A stretch of DNA of 13,745 bases, taken from SAR86 cluster bacterium (GTDB taxonomy: Bacteria; Pseudomonadota; Gammaproteobacteria; Pseudomonadales; Azotimanducaceae). Position numbers and translations under genes: made by a program. The stretch is from positions 1 through 13,745 of the forward strand of contig JABMOJ010000056.1 of the NCBI GenBank assembly GCA_013204195.1. Reading direction: 5' to 3'. The notes beneath the pieces were generated by a model that was given only the letters and a program-made list of their open reading frames with translations, ran no database searches and was not told where the DNA came from. Shown piece after piece: positions 1 to 8,331 of this stretch. The number at the start of each line of letters is the position of its first letter. Position 1 is the first letter of the stretch.

Positions 1-77
1 ATAGTTCTGCTCAGAACCACGATGGGCTTGCGGGCCCGTTGTCATTTATAACATCTGATACTCCAAGGAGACCGTCA

Positions 78-1520
78 ATGTCGACGCTTCAGGCCCAATA
101 TCCCTATTATTTAAACAACAAAGCGGTTTACGCCAACGAGGACCTTGAAGTCACCGACAAATATACCGGTGAAGTTGCCACGCGCTGTGCGCTGGCGGAC
201 CCCAAGGCCATCGACGAAGGTATCGCAGGTGCGGTTCGTGCGGCTGAACCCATGGCAAAAATGGCATCCTATGAGAAAAAGGCAGTGCTAGAGCATTGCG
301 TCAGCCGTTTTAAGGAGCGATTCGACGAGCTGGCCATGGCGCTATGCATTGAAGCCGGCAAGCCGATTAATGATGCCGAGGGTGAGGTGACCCGTCTGAT
401 CGATACCTTTCAGATCGCCGCCGAGGAATCTACGCGTATGCACGGCGAATTGCAGGCGTTGGATATCTCGCCTCGTGCAAAAGGCTACCAGGGCATGTGG
501 AAGCGTGTGCCAATCGGCCCTTGCTCATTTATTTCACCGTTTAATTTCCCGCTCAATCTGGCGGCACACAAAATAGCGCCCGCACTGGCTGTCGGCTGCC
601 CATTTGTGATGAAACCTGCCTCGCGAACCCCGCTGGGCGCGATCATCATGGGGGAAATTTTGGCTGAGACGGACCTGCCGGAAGGCGCATTCTCAATCCT
701 CGCCTGCTCGCGCGACGGTGCTGATCTGTTTACCGTCGATGACCGACTTAAATTGCTATCGTTTACCGGTTCACCCGATGTTGGTTGGGACTTGAAAGCA
801 CGTTGTGGCAAGAAGAAGGTTGTGCTGGAGCTGGGCGGCAACGCTGCCGTTGTGGTTGATGCGGACACAAAAAATCTCGACGACGCTGTCAACCGCATTA
901 TCTTTGGTGCCTTCTACCAGTCCGGCCAATCGTGCATCGGTGTTCAGCGCATCATGATCCATGAAGATATTTATGATGTGATGAAAGCGAAGTTGGTGGC
1001 CAAAACTGCCACCTTGATCAAAGGCGATCCGAAATTGCGCGAGACCTTTATTGGCCCGATGATCTCGGAAAAAGAGGCTGCTCGTCTACATGGCTGGATA
1101 GAATCTGCAGCTGCGGCTGGTGGTAAGATCCTCTGTGGCGGCACGCGCAACGGCGCGATGTTAGATGCCACCTTAATGGAAAATGTTCCGCTAGATCAGG
1201 CGCTATGTGTGGAAGAGGCGTTTGGCCCTGCTGCGGTTCTGCAAAAGTTCTCGACGTGGAACGATGCGATCGCGATGGTAAATGACAGTAAATTTGGTTT
1301 GCAGGCTGGCATCTTTACCCGCGACTTCTACAAAGTGCAGCAGGCATGGGACGAAATGGAAGTTGGCGGCGTCGTCGTTGGTGATGTGCCATCCTACCGT
1401 GTTGACAACATGCCTTATGGCGGCGTGAAAGATTCAGGGATTGGTAGAGAAGGTATTCGCTTTGCGATGGAAGACATGACTGAAATCCGTAATTTGGTCA
1501 TTCGTACACCGCCAGAATAA
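78..1520 (+). CDS. NAD(P)-dependent aldehyde dehydrogenase, probably ALDH family 21-like
   Basis: A 480-residue soluble aldehyde dehydrogenase that should oxidise an aldehyde to its acid with NAD(P)+. The fold's signature residues are all present: Asn156 in SPFNFPL, cofactor-binding Lys179 in MKPAS, the FTGSPDVGW nucleotide-binding turn near 229-237, the general base Glu251 in LELGGN and the nucleophile Cys286 in GQSCIG. The length is normal for the family. The overall look, including PMISEKEAARLHGWI near 327, recalls the lactaldehyde/phosphonoacetaldehyde-like ALDH branch, but the substrate cannot be read from sequence. I chose the ATG at 78 because AAGGAG lies 7 bases upstream; a TTG at 39 would add 13 unconserved-looking residues. 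TATAAC at 47-52 could be a -10 box, though no good -35 accompanies it. The gene stands alone and ends at a strong terminator, so its neighbours give no clue to its pathway. Confidence 0.93.
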   Translation: MSTLQAQYPYYLNNKAVYANEDLEVTDKYTGEVATRCALADPKAIDEGIAGAVRAAEPMAKMASYEKKAVLEHCVSRFKERFDELAMALCIEAGKPINDAEGEVTRLIDTFQIAAEESTRMHGELQALDISPRAKGYQGMWKRVPIGPCSFISPFNFPLNLAAHKIAPALAVGCPFVMKPASRTPLGAIIMGEILAETDLPEGAFSILACSRDGADLFTVDDRLKLLSFTGSPDVGWDLKARCGKKKVVLELGGNAAVVVDADTKNLDDAVNRIIFGAFYQSGQSCIGVQRIMIHEDIYDVMKAKLVAKTATLIKGDPKLRETFIGPMISEKEAARLHGWIESAAAAGGKILCGGTRNGAMLDATLMENVPLDQALCVEEAFGPAAVLQKFSTWNDAIAMVNDSKFGLQAGIFTRDFYKVQQAWDEMEVGGVVVGDVPSYRVDNMPYGGVKDSGIGREGIRFAMEDMTEIRNLVIRTPPE

Positions 1521-1555
1521 TCTGTTGCGACCACCCTGCTATTGAGCGTTCTATT

Positions 1556-1587
1556 AAAAAATGCCGGGCCATGCTCGGTATTTTTTT
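1556..1587 (+). terminator. Rho-independent terminator of the aldehyde dehydrogenase gene
   Basis: The arms 1556-1569 and 1573-1586 form a 14-bp stem with two G-U pairs and a 3-base CAT loop. The right arm runs into seven T (1581-1587) and the left arm starts with six A, so it could stop transcription from either side. It begins 36 bases after the ALDH stop codon. Confidence 0.9.
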
Positions 1588-1607
1588 AATCTCAATTTGC
1601 GATTCGA

Positions 1608-1658
1608 GCCTAAGCAACAAAACAGCTGTGCACGGTGCCGCTGTTTTGTTGCCTAGGC
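1608..1658. repeat. Long inverted repeat (19-bp arms, 13-base spacer)
   Basis: The left arm (1608-1626, starting GCCTAAGC) and right arm (1640-1658, ending GCCTAGGC) are reverse complements except for one position. The outer part of the right arm is itself an 8-bp palindrome. No T-run follows on either strand, so it is not an ordinary intrinsic terminator, although it lies just 20 bases beyond one. I see no flanking target duplication and no second copy in this window. It could be an intergenic REP-type palindrome, an RNA stem or a protein-binding dyad; the sequence does not decide. Confidence 0.8.
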
Positions 1659-2043
1659 ACTCTGCGTAAGGTGAGCAGCTGCGGCACCACGACTTGGCGA
1701 ATCAATACCCGATGCTGTGTCGCCAGTATATCCCTGGATGCATACAATCACGGCTGGCATTGCCCGAATGGCAAAGTCGCTCGTGTGAATTGATCTGGTT
1801 TGGTGGCTATTTAGTAGCGGATGTTAGATAAGCCGTGACGCTTGATTTAAGCGGGACCAAAGCCCATGGAAATTATGACTGCTATATTGAAGTCTTGCTG
1901 AAGAGGTCATTGAGAGCGCAGCATGTTTGCGCTGCGTGAATTTCAACAGAGCGCTTTAACAGAGCATTTTTTTAGATTTTCTTCGAGGATCGTAGTTCGA
2001 GAGATCAGCTCTCGGTATGTCACTTTTCGAAGCACCTGCCGTT
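1659..2043. other. Non-coding stretch with small dyads, no supported gene
   Basis: No convincing coding region is visible on either strand. Small potential hairpins occur: TGGCGA (1695-1700) with TCGCCA (1720-1725), CGCTT (1839-1843) with AAGCG (1849-1853), CGCAGC (1917-1922) with GCTGCG (1931-1936), and CGAGAG (1998-2003) with CTCTCG (2009-2014). None is followed by a T-run that would mark a small RNA end, except loosely the run of seven T near 1969-1975. This may be spacer or decayed sequence. Confidence 0.5.
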
Positions 2044-2075
2044 CAGCACGTTTGCGCGAAGCGCAAGCCGTGCTG
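2044..2075 (-). other. Stem-loop immediately 3' of tRNA-Leu
   Basis: CAGCACG (2044-2050) pairs with CGTGCTG (2069-2075), and TTGCGC (2052-2057) pairs with GCGCAA (2061-2066), giving about 13 bp broken by a small internal loop. It begins one base past the encoded CCA of the tRNA on the minus strand. There is no downstream T-run, so I read it as a 3'-trailer processing or termination structure rather than a standard terminator. Confidence 0.6.
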
Positions 2076-2076
2076 T

Positions 2077-2163
2077 TGGTACCGAGGACCGGAATCGAAC
2101 CGGTACTCCCGTGAAGGAACCGGATTTTGAATCCGGCGCGTCTACCAGTTCCGCCACCCCGGC
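2077..2163 (-). tRNA. tRNA-Leu (anticodon CAA)
   Basis: An 87-base leucine tRNA that decodes UUG, with CCA encoded at 2077-2079. The cloverleaf folds by eye: 7-bp acceptor stem, D arm with GGTAGAC, anticodon stem CCGGA/TCCGG around the loop TTCAAAA (anticodon at plus-strand 2127-2129), a long variable arm typical of class II tRNAs, and a T arm ACCGG-TTCGATT-CCGGT. The first acceptor pair is G1-U72 rather than the common G1-C72. The gene lies between the ALDH and PilZ-like genes on the opposite strand, with its own promoter-like -10. A tRNA-Leu near queA is, as I recall, also found in Pseudomonas. Short peptides translated across this locus on either strand are artefacts. Confidence 0.97.
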
Positions 2164-2177
2164 ACAGCAGGACGGGC

Positions 2178-2206
2178 AGTATAGCCGTGATTGTTGGCCA
2201 TTGGAA
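2178..2206 (-). promoter_or_regulatory. Candidate promoter of tRNA-Leu
   Basis: On the minus strand TATACT (2183-2178) is a good -10 box. TTCCAA (2206-2201), 17 bases upstream, is a weak -35. The -10 ends 14 bases before the mature 5' end. The bases after it are GC-rich (GCCCG), a discriminator type known from stringently controlled stable-RNA promoters. Confidence 0.6.
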
Positions 2207-2400
2207 CTAGTTCGCAAGATAGTTTTGATAGTCGACCGCACTTGGCCCCCGATTCGCGGCTCGTCTACCTGGGGCGGCCCTGTCTGATCGAAATGTGAAC
2301 AAGTATTGCTATCTTATCTGGCGCGGCTTTTGTAGTATCGAAACGATATCGCATGTCGGTGATATGCGGCATGAGTGGTGATGTAAGGTGAGGTAATGTG

Positions 2401-2721
2401 ATGCGACTAGATAGAATTGATAAAACCGAGTCGGTTCTGATGGATGTGATCAGTTGCGTTGATAACACCGGGCTGGAAGACACCTCGATCTCAGGAACCA
2501 CGGTGAATGTTTCAGAAACAGGGATGCGAGTGTCGGCGGGGATCTGCTTGCCAGTGGCAACCCGTGTTGGGCTGAGGCTGGACTTCGACGCGCACTTGTA
2601 TCGTCTGGAAGGCGAGGTTCGTTGGACTAATAATGATGGTGAGTATTGTGCGGGATTAGCAATAGACCCCACGAGTCCAGATTACCTGGCCTGGACTCAA
2701 ATGTTTGAGCTGGATTTATAG
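2401..2721 (+). CDS. PilZ domain-like protein
   Basis: A 106-residue soluble protein that is a single PilZ-like beta-barrel domain. The clearest mark is NVSETG at 36-41, fitting the family's (D/N)xSxxG motif. It is followed by alternating strands such as VGLRLDF and RLEGEVRW and a final GLAID strand. PilZ domains usually bind cyclic di-GMP through an RxxxR motif some 20-30 residues before NxSxxG. Here only R2 and R5 (RLDR) are available, with spacing one short, so ligand binding is uncertain. An in-frame TGA at 2389 rules out a longer N-terminus. I chose ATG 2401 over GTG 2398 because GAGGT at 2390-2394 is better spaced. It sits 47 bases upstream of queA and may be cotranscribed. A role in motility, adhesion or regulation would be guesswork. 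Confidence 0.78.
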   Translation: MRLDRIDKTESVLMDVISCVDNTGLEDTSISGTTVNVSETGMRVSAGICLPVATRVGLRLDFDAHLYRLEGEVRWTNNDGEYCAGLAIDPTSPDYLAWTQMFELDL

Positions 2722-2768
2722 CGCCGAGCAACGTATCGTTCTGCCTCCATAATTTCCAGAAACCTGTC

Positions 2769-3791
2769 ATGCAAGTCAGTGATTTCGAATATGAGCTGCC
2801 TGGGCATTTGATCGCCCAATATCCCACTGCCCAACGTACGGCCAGTCGCTTGCTGCACTTGGATGCGACCACGGGGGCGATCAACCATTATCATTTTAGC
2901 GATTTGACCGAGTTGCTGGCGCCAGACGACCTGTTGGTGTTCAACAACACGCGTGTCATTCCTGCGCGATTGTTCGGCACCAAGTCAACGGGCGGTAAGG
3001 TCGAGATTTTGCTAGAGCGGGTGCTGGATGATCACACTGCCATCGTTCAAATTCGCAGCAGTAAGACGCCGCGAGCGGGGAGCCAATTGCAACTGGATGG
3101 TCACAGTGCGGTAGTCACAGTGATCGAAAAGCAAGGGGGCTTCTATAAGGTTGGGTTTCCTGCCCCTGGGGTGCTGGTGATCGCCGAGGAAGTTGGACAT
3201 ATGCCGTTGCCGCCGTACATCACCCGCGAAGACGATATTGCTGACCAAGGACGCTACCAGACAGTCTTCGCAGAGAAGCATGGCGCGGTCGCTGCACCAA
3301 CTGCCGGTTTGCACTTTGACGAGCCCTTGCTGGCGGCTATTGCCGCGAAGGGCGTTGCTAGTACCCAGGCCACCCTGCATGTGGGGGCTGGTACGTTTCA
3401 GCCGGTACGGGTCGAGACGGTGGAAGACCACCAGATGCATTCCGAACAGCTCGAGGTGACCCAGCCTGTGTGCGACGCCGTGGATGCCTGTCGCGCCCGC
3501 CAGGGGCGAGTGGTCGCCGTGGGTACCACGAGTGTGCGATGTCTAGAGACTGCATCGAAAACTGGCATCATCCAGCCCTACCAGGGTGATACCGATATAT
3601 TTATCTACCCGGGTTATGAATTTCGTTCGGTGGATGCCTTGGTGACGAACTTCCATCTGTCAGGCTCTACATTAATGATGCTGGTCAGCGCCTTTGCCAG
3701 TGTTGAGCATATCCGTCACGCCTATCAGGTGGCCATAGAAGAAAAATACCGGTTTTTCAGTTATGGTGACGCGATGCTGATCACTCGCTAA
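2769..3791 (+). CDS. queA: S-adenosylmethionine:tRNA ribosyltransferase-isomerase
   Basis: QueA transfers the ribose part of S-adenosylmethionine to preQ1 already placed in the anticodon wobble position of tRNAs for Tyr, His, Asn and Asp, giving epoxyqueuosine. The 340 residues are close to the E. coli enzyme (356) and carry its conserved blocks in order: LIAQYP near 14, [16 protein letters not shown] near 56, [55 protein letters not shown], and [20 protein letters not shown] followed by [12 protein letters not shown] near the end. The ATG at 2769 matches the known N-terminus, yet no Shine-Dalgarno sequence precedes it. It lies just upstream of tgt, the enzyme acting before it in the same pathway, as in many gammaproteobacteria. 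The stop codon falls inside a 14-bp imperfect tandem duplication (3781-3808). Confidence 0.97.
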   Translation: MQVSDFEYELPGHLIAQYPTAQRTASRLLHLDATTGAINHYHFSDLTELLAPDDLLVFNNTRVIPARLFGTKSTGGKVEILLERVLDDHTAIVQIRSSKTPRAGSQLQLDGHSAVVTVIEKQGGFYKVGFPAPGVLVIAEEVGHMPLPPYITREDDIADQGRYQTVFAEKHGAVAAPTAGLHFDEPLLAAIAAKGVASTQATLHVGAGTFQPVRVETVEDHQMHSEQLEVTQPVCDAVDACRARQGRVVAVGTTSVRCLETASKTGIIQPYQGDTDIFIYPGYEFRSVDALVTNFHLSGSTLMMLVSAFASVEHIRHAYQVAIEEKYRFFSYGDAMLITR

Positions 3792-3808
3792 TGGTCACGC
3801 ACTAATGA
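3781..3808 (+). repeat. 14-bp imperfect tandem duplication over the queA stop
   Basis: TCACTCGCTAATGG (3781-3794) is followed directly by TCACGCACTAATGA (3795-3808), matching at 11 of 14 positions. The first copy holds the queA stop codon; the second is non-coding. Confidence 0.6.
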
Positions 3809-3847
3809 TCAATGCCTGCTCATGTTCCTCTTTCATCTATAAGGTAA

Positions 3848-4969
<1,122 letters not shown>

Positions 4970-5009
4970 CCGTTGGCGTGGTGTTGAGGCGATTTGTAAG
5001 CGGAATCGT

Positions 5010-5038
5010 TTGCCTATAGCGCGCCGATTCGGGACAAT
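5010..5038 (+). promoter_or_regulatory. Candidate sigma70 promoter for yajC-secD-secF
   Basis: TTGCCT (5010-5015) and GACAAT (5033-5038) each match the consensus at four of six positions and are separated by exactly 17 bases. They lie in the gap between tgt and yajC, about 60 bases before the yajC start. Confidence 0.4.
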
Positions 5039-5100
5039 ACGGTTTTTTTGCGACAGTGCTGCCAATAATGAGCACGTTTATCCTATAGAGAGTAATTCCT

Positions 5101-5436
5101 ATGAGTAACTTTTTGATCCCGGCTGCGATGGCAGCGGATGCGGCAGGTGGTAGCGGACCGATACCGGGTATGGATATCTTTATTATTATTGCGTTCGCGC
5201 TGGTGTTTTACTTCATCGTCTGGCGTCCACAGAGCAAGCGGACTAAAGAGCACAAGGAATTGGTCGGCGGTCTGAGCAAGGGTGACGAGGTTGTAACCAG
5301 TGGTGGCATGCTGGGCAAAATTACCAAAGTAGATGAGCAGTTTTTAGTGATAGAAATCGCTGCGAACGTCGAAATCAAGGTTCAAAAAGGTGCGATCGCA
5401 TCGGCGTTGCCGAAAGGCACGATCAAAAGTATATAA
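5101..5436 (+). CDS. yajC: Sec translocon accessory protein YajC
   Basis: A 111-residue inner-membrane protein that associates with SecD and SecF in the auxiliary part of the Sec protein-export machinery. One membrane segment is evident at about 24-41 (MDIFIIIAFALVFYFIVW). The family signature WRPQSKRTKEH follows at 41-51, then the cytoplasmic GDEVVTSGGMLGKI block at 61-74. The short alanine/glycine-rich N-terminus before the membrane segment is usual for YajC. The ATG at 5101 has GAGAG at 5088-5092 as ribosome site. It is the first gene of the yajC-secD-secF set and ends only 3 bases before secD. Confidence 0.97.
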   Translation: MSNFLIPAAMAADAAGGSGPIPGMDIFIIIAFALVFYFIVWRPQSKRTKEHKELVGGLSKGDEVVTSGGMLGKITKVDEQFLVIEIAANVEIKVQKGAIASALPKGTIKSI

Positions 5437-5439
5437 CCG

Positions 5440-7290
5440 GTGCTAAATACTTACCCCCTGTGGAAAAACCTGCTGGTTGTGTTTGCGATCGTGCTCGGCC
5501 TTGTTTATGCGTTGCCGAATATCTATCAGCCTGACTACGCGGTCCAGATATCTGTCGAAACCAGCGGCGAGACAGTCACAGACCGCGCTATGAAGGTCGC
5601 CACCGACGCTCTTGATGCGGCCGATCTTAAATATTACGGCGCGGAGCTAAAGGGCCAAAATATCCTGATTCGGCTGCCGGATGATGATACGCAACTGAAA
5701 GCCAAGACCGTGATTCAACGATCTCTTCACGATCTGAAACAGCGCTATGTGGTGGCCTTGAATGCGGCGCCAACGACTCCCGAATGGCTCAATGATTTAC
5801 GGGCAGCCCCCATGAAATATGGCCTCGATCTGCGAGGCGGTGTCCATTTCTTGATGGAGGTCGATACCAATAGTGTCGTCACTGACCGCATCAGTAGTCT
5901 TGGAACCGACGTAAAGCGAAAGTTACGTGAGGCCAAAATTCGTTATAAAGACGTTGATGGCAGTAGTCGTGGGGTCTTGAAAATATCCTTTGAAGACGAT
6001 GAAGCCCGCAGTGAGGCGCGAAGCCTGCTGGAATCTCAGTACCGAGAGTTCATATTCTCTGCTGGCGAGGAGGGTCTGCCGTTTATCAGCTTGAAGATTA
6101 CCGAAGACACGATTCGGTCCATTGAAGACTTCGCGGTATCGCAGAATCTGCAAACGATTCGTAACCGAGTGAATGAGTTAGGGGTCTCTGAACCCTTGGT
6201 GCAGCGTCTCGGGCGTAACCGGATTGTCGTTGATCTACCCGGTGTGCAAGATACAGCCGAAGCCAAGCGTATTCTGGGTAAGGTAGCAACTTTAGAGTTT
6301 CGCTTCGATGCGCAACCCGATGCGCCGCGTTCCACTACCATCGACTATGACTACGAAGGCCGCACGGCGAGCCTTGAGCGAAATGTCATCATCAAGGGTG
6401 ATCGAGTGGTTGATGCCAAAGCGAGCTTTGATCCGGAGACAGGCTTGCCGCAGGTCAATATCACCCTCGACAGCGAAGGCGGTAACATGATGCACCGCGC
6501 GACCCGTCATAATATCGGTCGGCGCTTGGGTGTGGTCTTTATCGAAACCAAGACCCGTGACAGCTATTCTATGGTCGATGGCGTGGAAGTTCGAAAGACG
6601 ACACCCTACGTTGAACGCCGAGTCATCAGTCTGGCAACAGTTCAAGCCGCGTTGGGTGTGCAGTTCAGAATTACCGGTTTGCAGGCCGGCGAAGCCCGCG
6701 AATTGTCGCTGTTATTACGTGCCGGGGCGTTGGCGGCAGATATGTTTATTGCTGAAGAGCGCACGGTGGGCGCCAGTTTAGGCAAGGAAAATATCGAATT
6801 GGGTGCGATCTCAGTCGCCGTTGGCCTGAGTCTCGTGCTGCTGTTTATGTTGGTCTACTACCGGGTGTTCGGTATCGCGGCGAATGTGGCGCTGCTGGCG
6901 AACCTGGTGCTGTTAGTTGCGATCATGTCGAGTCTCGGTGCGACCCTGACCTTACCAGGTATTGCCGGTATTGTTTTGACCGTGGGTATGGCCGTCGATG
7001 CGAACGTCTTGATCTTTTCCCGAATCAGGGAGGAGTTGGCCAATGGTATGTCGCCGCAGGCGGCGATCAATGCAGGCTTCGAACGAGCATTTGTGACTAT
7101 TTTTGATGCCAATATCACCACCCTGATTGTTGCGTTGATTCTTTATGCCATTGGCACGGGTCCGGTGAAGGGCTTTGCGATAACCCTATCGATCGGTATT
7201 GTGACGTCAATGTTTACAGCCATCATGTGCACCAGAGCGATCATTAATGTGATCTACGGTGGGCGCAACGTGAAAAGTCTGGCGATATGA
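5440..7290 (+). CDS. secD: Protein translocase subunit SecD
   Basis: SecD pairs with SecF to use the proton gradient to help pull exported proteins through SecYEG and free them on the periplasmic side. The 616 residues match E. coli SecD (615). An N-terminal membrane helix lies at about 9-26, then a large periplasmic domain with LDLRGGVHFLMEVD (129-142), LGVSEPLVQRLGRNRIVVDLPG (247-268, split here by eye) and RITGL. Five C-terminal membrane helices span about 453-603. The proton-path aspartate is Asp520 in GMAVDANVL, equivalent to Asp519 in E. coli, and FDANITTL follows at 555-562. The start is a GTG only 3 bases after the yajC stop, with no evident Shine-Dalgarno, which suggests translational coupling. 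MLNTYPLWKN closely matches the known N-terminus, supporting this start. Confidence 0.98.
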   Translation: MLNTYPLWKNLLVVFAIVLGLVYALPNIYQPDYAVQISVETSGETVTDRAMKVATDALDAADLKYYGAELKGQNILIRLPDDDTQLKAKTVIQRSLHDLKQRYVVALNAAPTTPEWLNDLRAAPMKYGLDLRGGVHFLMEVDTNSVVTDRISSLGTDVKRKLREAKIRYKDVDGSSRGVLKISFEDDEARSEARSLLESQYREFIFSAGEEGLPFISLKITEDTIRSIEDFAVSQNLQTIRNRVNELGVSEPLVQRLGRNRIVVDLPGVQDTAEAKRILGKVATLEFRFDAQPDAPRSTTIDYDYEGRTASLERNVIIKGDRVVDAKASFDPETGLPQVNITLDSEGGNMMHRATRHNIGRRLGVVFIETKTRDSYSMVDGVEVRKTTPYVERRVISLATVQAALGVQFRITGLQAGEARELSLLLRAGALAADMFIAEERTVGASLGKENIELGAISVAVGLSLVLLFMLVYYRVFGIAANVALLANLVLLVAIMSSLGATLTLPGIAGIVLTVGMAVDANVLIFSRIREELANGMSPQAAINAGFERAFVTIFDANITTLIVALILYAIGTGPVKGFAITLSIGIVTSMFTAIMCTRAIINVIYGGRNVKSLAI

Positions 7291-7318
7291 ACCCGGCCCC
7301 CAATTTTGGCGACAACCC

Positions 7319-8263
7319 ATGAGCGCGACTAAATATAAAATCGACTTCATGAAATACCGCAATATCGCTGGTGGTATTTCGTTGGCATTAGTGCTGGCTT
7401 CGCTGGTGTCATTGGTCTGGAATCAGGTGGAGTGGGGGCTGGATTTCACTGGCGGCACGCTCGTTGAGGTGGCCTATGAGAGCCCGGTTGATCCCAGTGA
7501 TGTTCGTGCTGAGCTAGATAGCGCCGGTTTTAGTGGTCATGTAGTCCAGTACTTTGGTTCTGAACGGGATATCCTGGTTCGAATTCCGCCGCAAAAAAAT
7601 CTCACCGATCGAGAAAATGCGACCCTGGGTGATGAGGTGCTCAAGGCGTTGAAGCAGGCGACTGGTGATGGTGTTTTGCTTCGACGGTCAGAGTTTGTTG
7701 GCCCGGCGGTAGGTGAAGAGCTCACGAATCAGGGCGGTTTGGGCATGTTGATGGCGCTGGCCGCCGTTATGCTTTACATTGCCATGCGTTTTCAATTGAA
7801 ATTTGCCGTGGGCGCGGTGATCGCGTTATTTCATGATGTCATTATTATCCTGGGTATCTTCTCACTGACTCGCTGGGACTTTGATTTGACCGTGCTCGCC
7901 GCACTGCTGGCGGTCATCGGTTATTCGTTAAACGACACGATTGTGGTCGCTGACCGGATTCGAGAAAACTTTCGCAAAATTCGTCGGGGCTCTTCCCTAG
8001 ACGTTATTAACATCTCACTTAACCAGACCTTGGGTCGCACGGTGGTAACGTCCTTGACCACCTTGTTGGTCTTGTTGGCCTTATACTTTCTCGGTGGCGA
8101 ATTGATTCGTGGTTTCGCGGAAGGTTTGATTATCGGGGTTGTTGTGGGGACTTATTCTTCGATCTATATCGCGGCGAATGTGCTGGTGATGCTGAATATA
8201 TCCAAGGAAGATTTGGCAATTCCGGTCAAAGAAGGTGCTGAAGACCCAGATATGATGGGCTAG
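7319..8263 (+). CDS. secF: Protein translocase subunit SecF
   Basis: SecF is the partner of SecD in the inner-membrane export complex. The 314 residues are near the E. coli length (323). A first membrane helix lies at about 14-34, followed by GLDFTGGT (40-47) that opens the periplasmic domain. The EFVGPAVGEEL block comes at about 125-135, and five more membrane helices lie at roughly 137-290. The conserved VIGYSLNDTIVVADRIREN with the FRKIRRG loop occupies 199-224. The ATG at 7319 is used because KYKIDFMKYRN aligns with the family start. It is 28 bases after secD and lacks a clear ribosome site. The gene ends in a convergent arrangement with suhB. Confidence 0.97.
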   Translation: MSATKYKIDFMKYRNIAGGISLALVLASLVSLVWNQVEWGLDFTGGTLVEVAYESPVDPSDVRAELDSAGFSGHVVQYFGSERDILVRIPPQKNLTDRENATLGDEVLKALKQATGDGVLLRRSEFVGPAVGEELTNQGGLGMLMALAAVMLYIAMRFQLKFAVGAVIALFHDVIIILGIFSLTRWDFDLTVLAALLAVIGYSLNDTIVVADRIRENFRKIRRGSSLDVINISLNQTLGRTVVTSLTTLLVLLALYFLGGELIRGFAEGLIIGVVVGTYSSIYIAANVLVMLNISKEDLAIPVKEGAEDPDMMG

Positions 8264-8331
8264 TAGCGGCGCTGGCGTTCAAGCCAGCGCTACCAGCACT
8301 TGGGTTTATTCCAGCTTAGCCTAAGTGTTTT
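8263..8331 (+). terminator. Hairpins between convergent secF and suhB
   Basis: The first hairpin begins at the last base of the secF stop: GTAG plus CGCTGGC (8263-8266, 8270-8276) pairs with GCCAGCG plus CTAC (8283-8293), leaving a 3-base bulge. A second, weaker one pairs CACTTGGG (8297-8304) with CCTAAGTG (8320-8327) and is followed by TTTT (8328-8331), overlapping the suhB 3' end. The T-run is short, so termination efficiency is uncertain; the position between convergent genes is suggestive. Confidence 0.5.

Noticed and set aside
1608..1658. Integron attC site or miniature transposon
   Set aside because: The arms lack the attC core arrangement, there is no integrase or cassette nearby, the spacer is only 13 bases and no target duplication flanks it.
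1923..2114. Plus-strand open frame of 63 codons ending in RTGIEPVLP
   Set aside because: The end of the peptide is the antisense of tRNA-Leu, a well-known source of false hypothetical proteins. No ribosome site or protein family supports it.
2020..2241. Minus-strand open frame containing AGVAELVDAPDSKSGSF
   Set aside because: This is the direct translation of the tRNA-Leu gene, another familiar artefact.
2265..2672. Minus-strand open frame opposite the PilZ-like gene
   Set aside because: It has no recognisable domain and overlaps a better supported plus-strand gene with PilZ motif and ribosome site.
5021..5048. T-run at 5042-5048 as a tgt terminator
   Set aside because: No stable stem precedes the T-run; only a 3-bp CCG/CGG pairing is possible.
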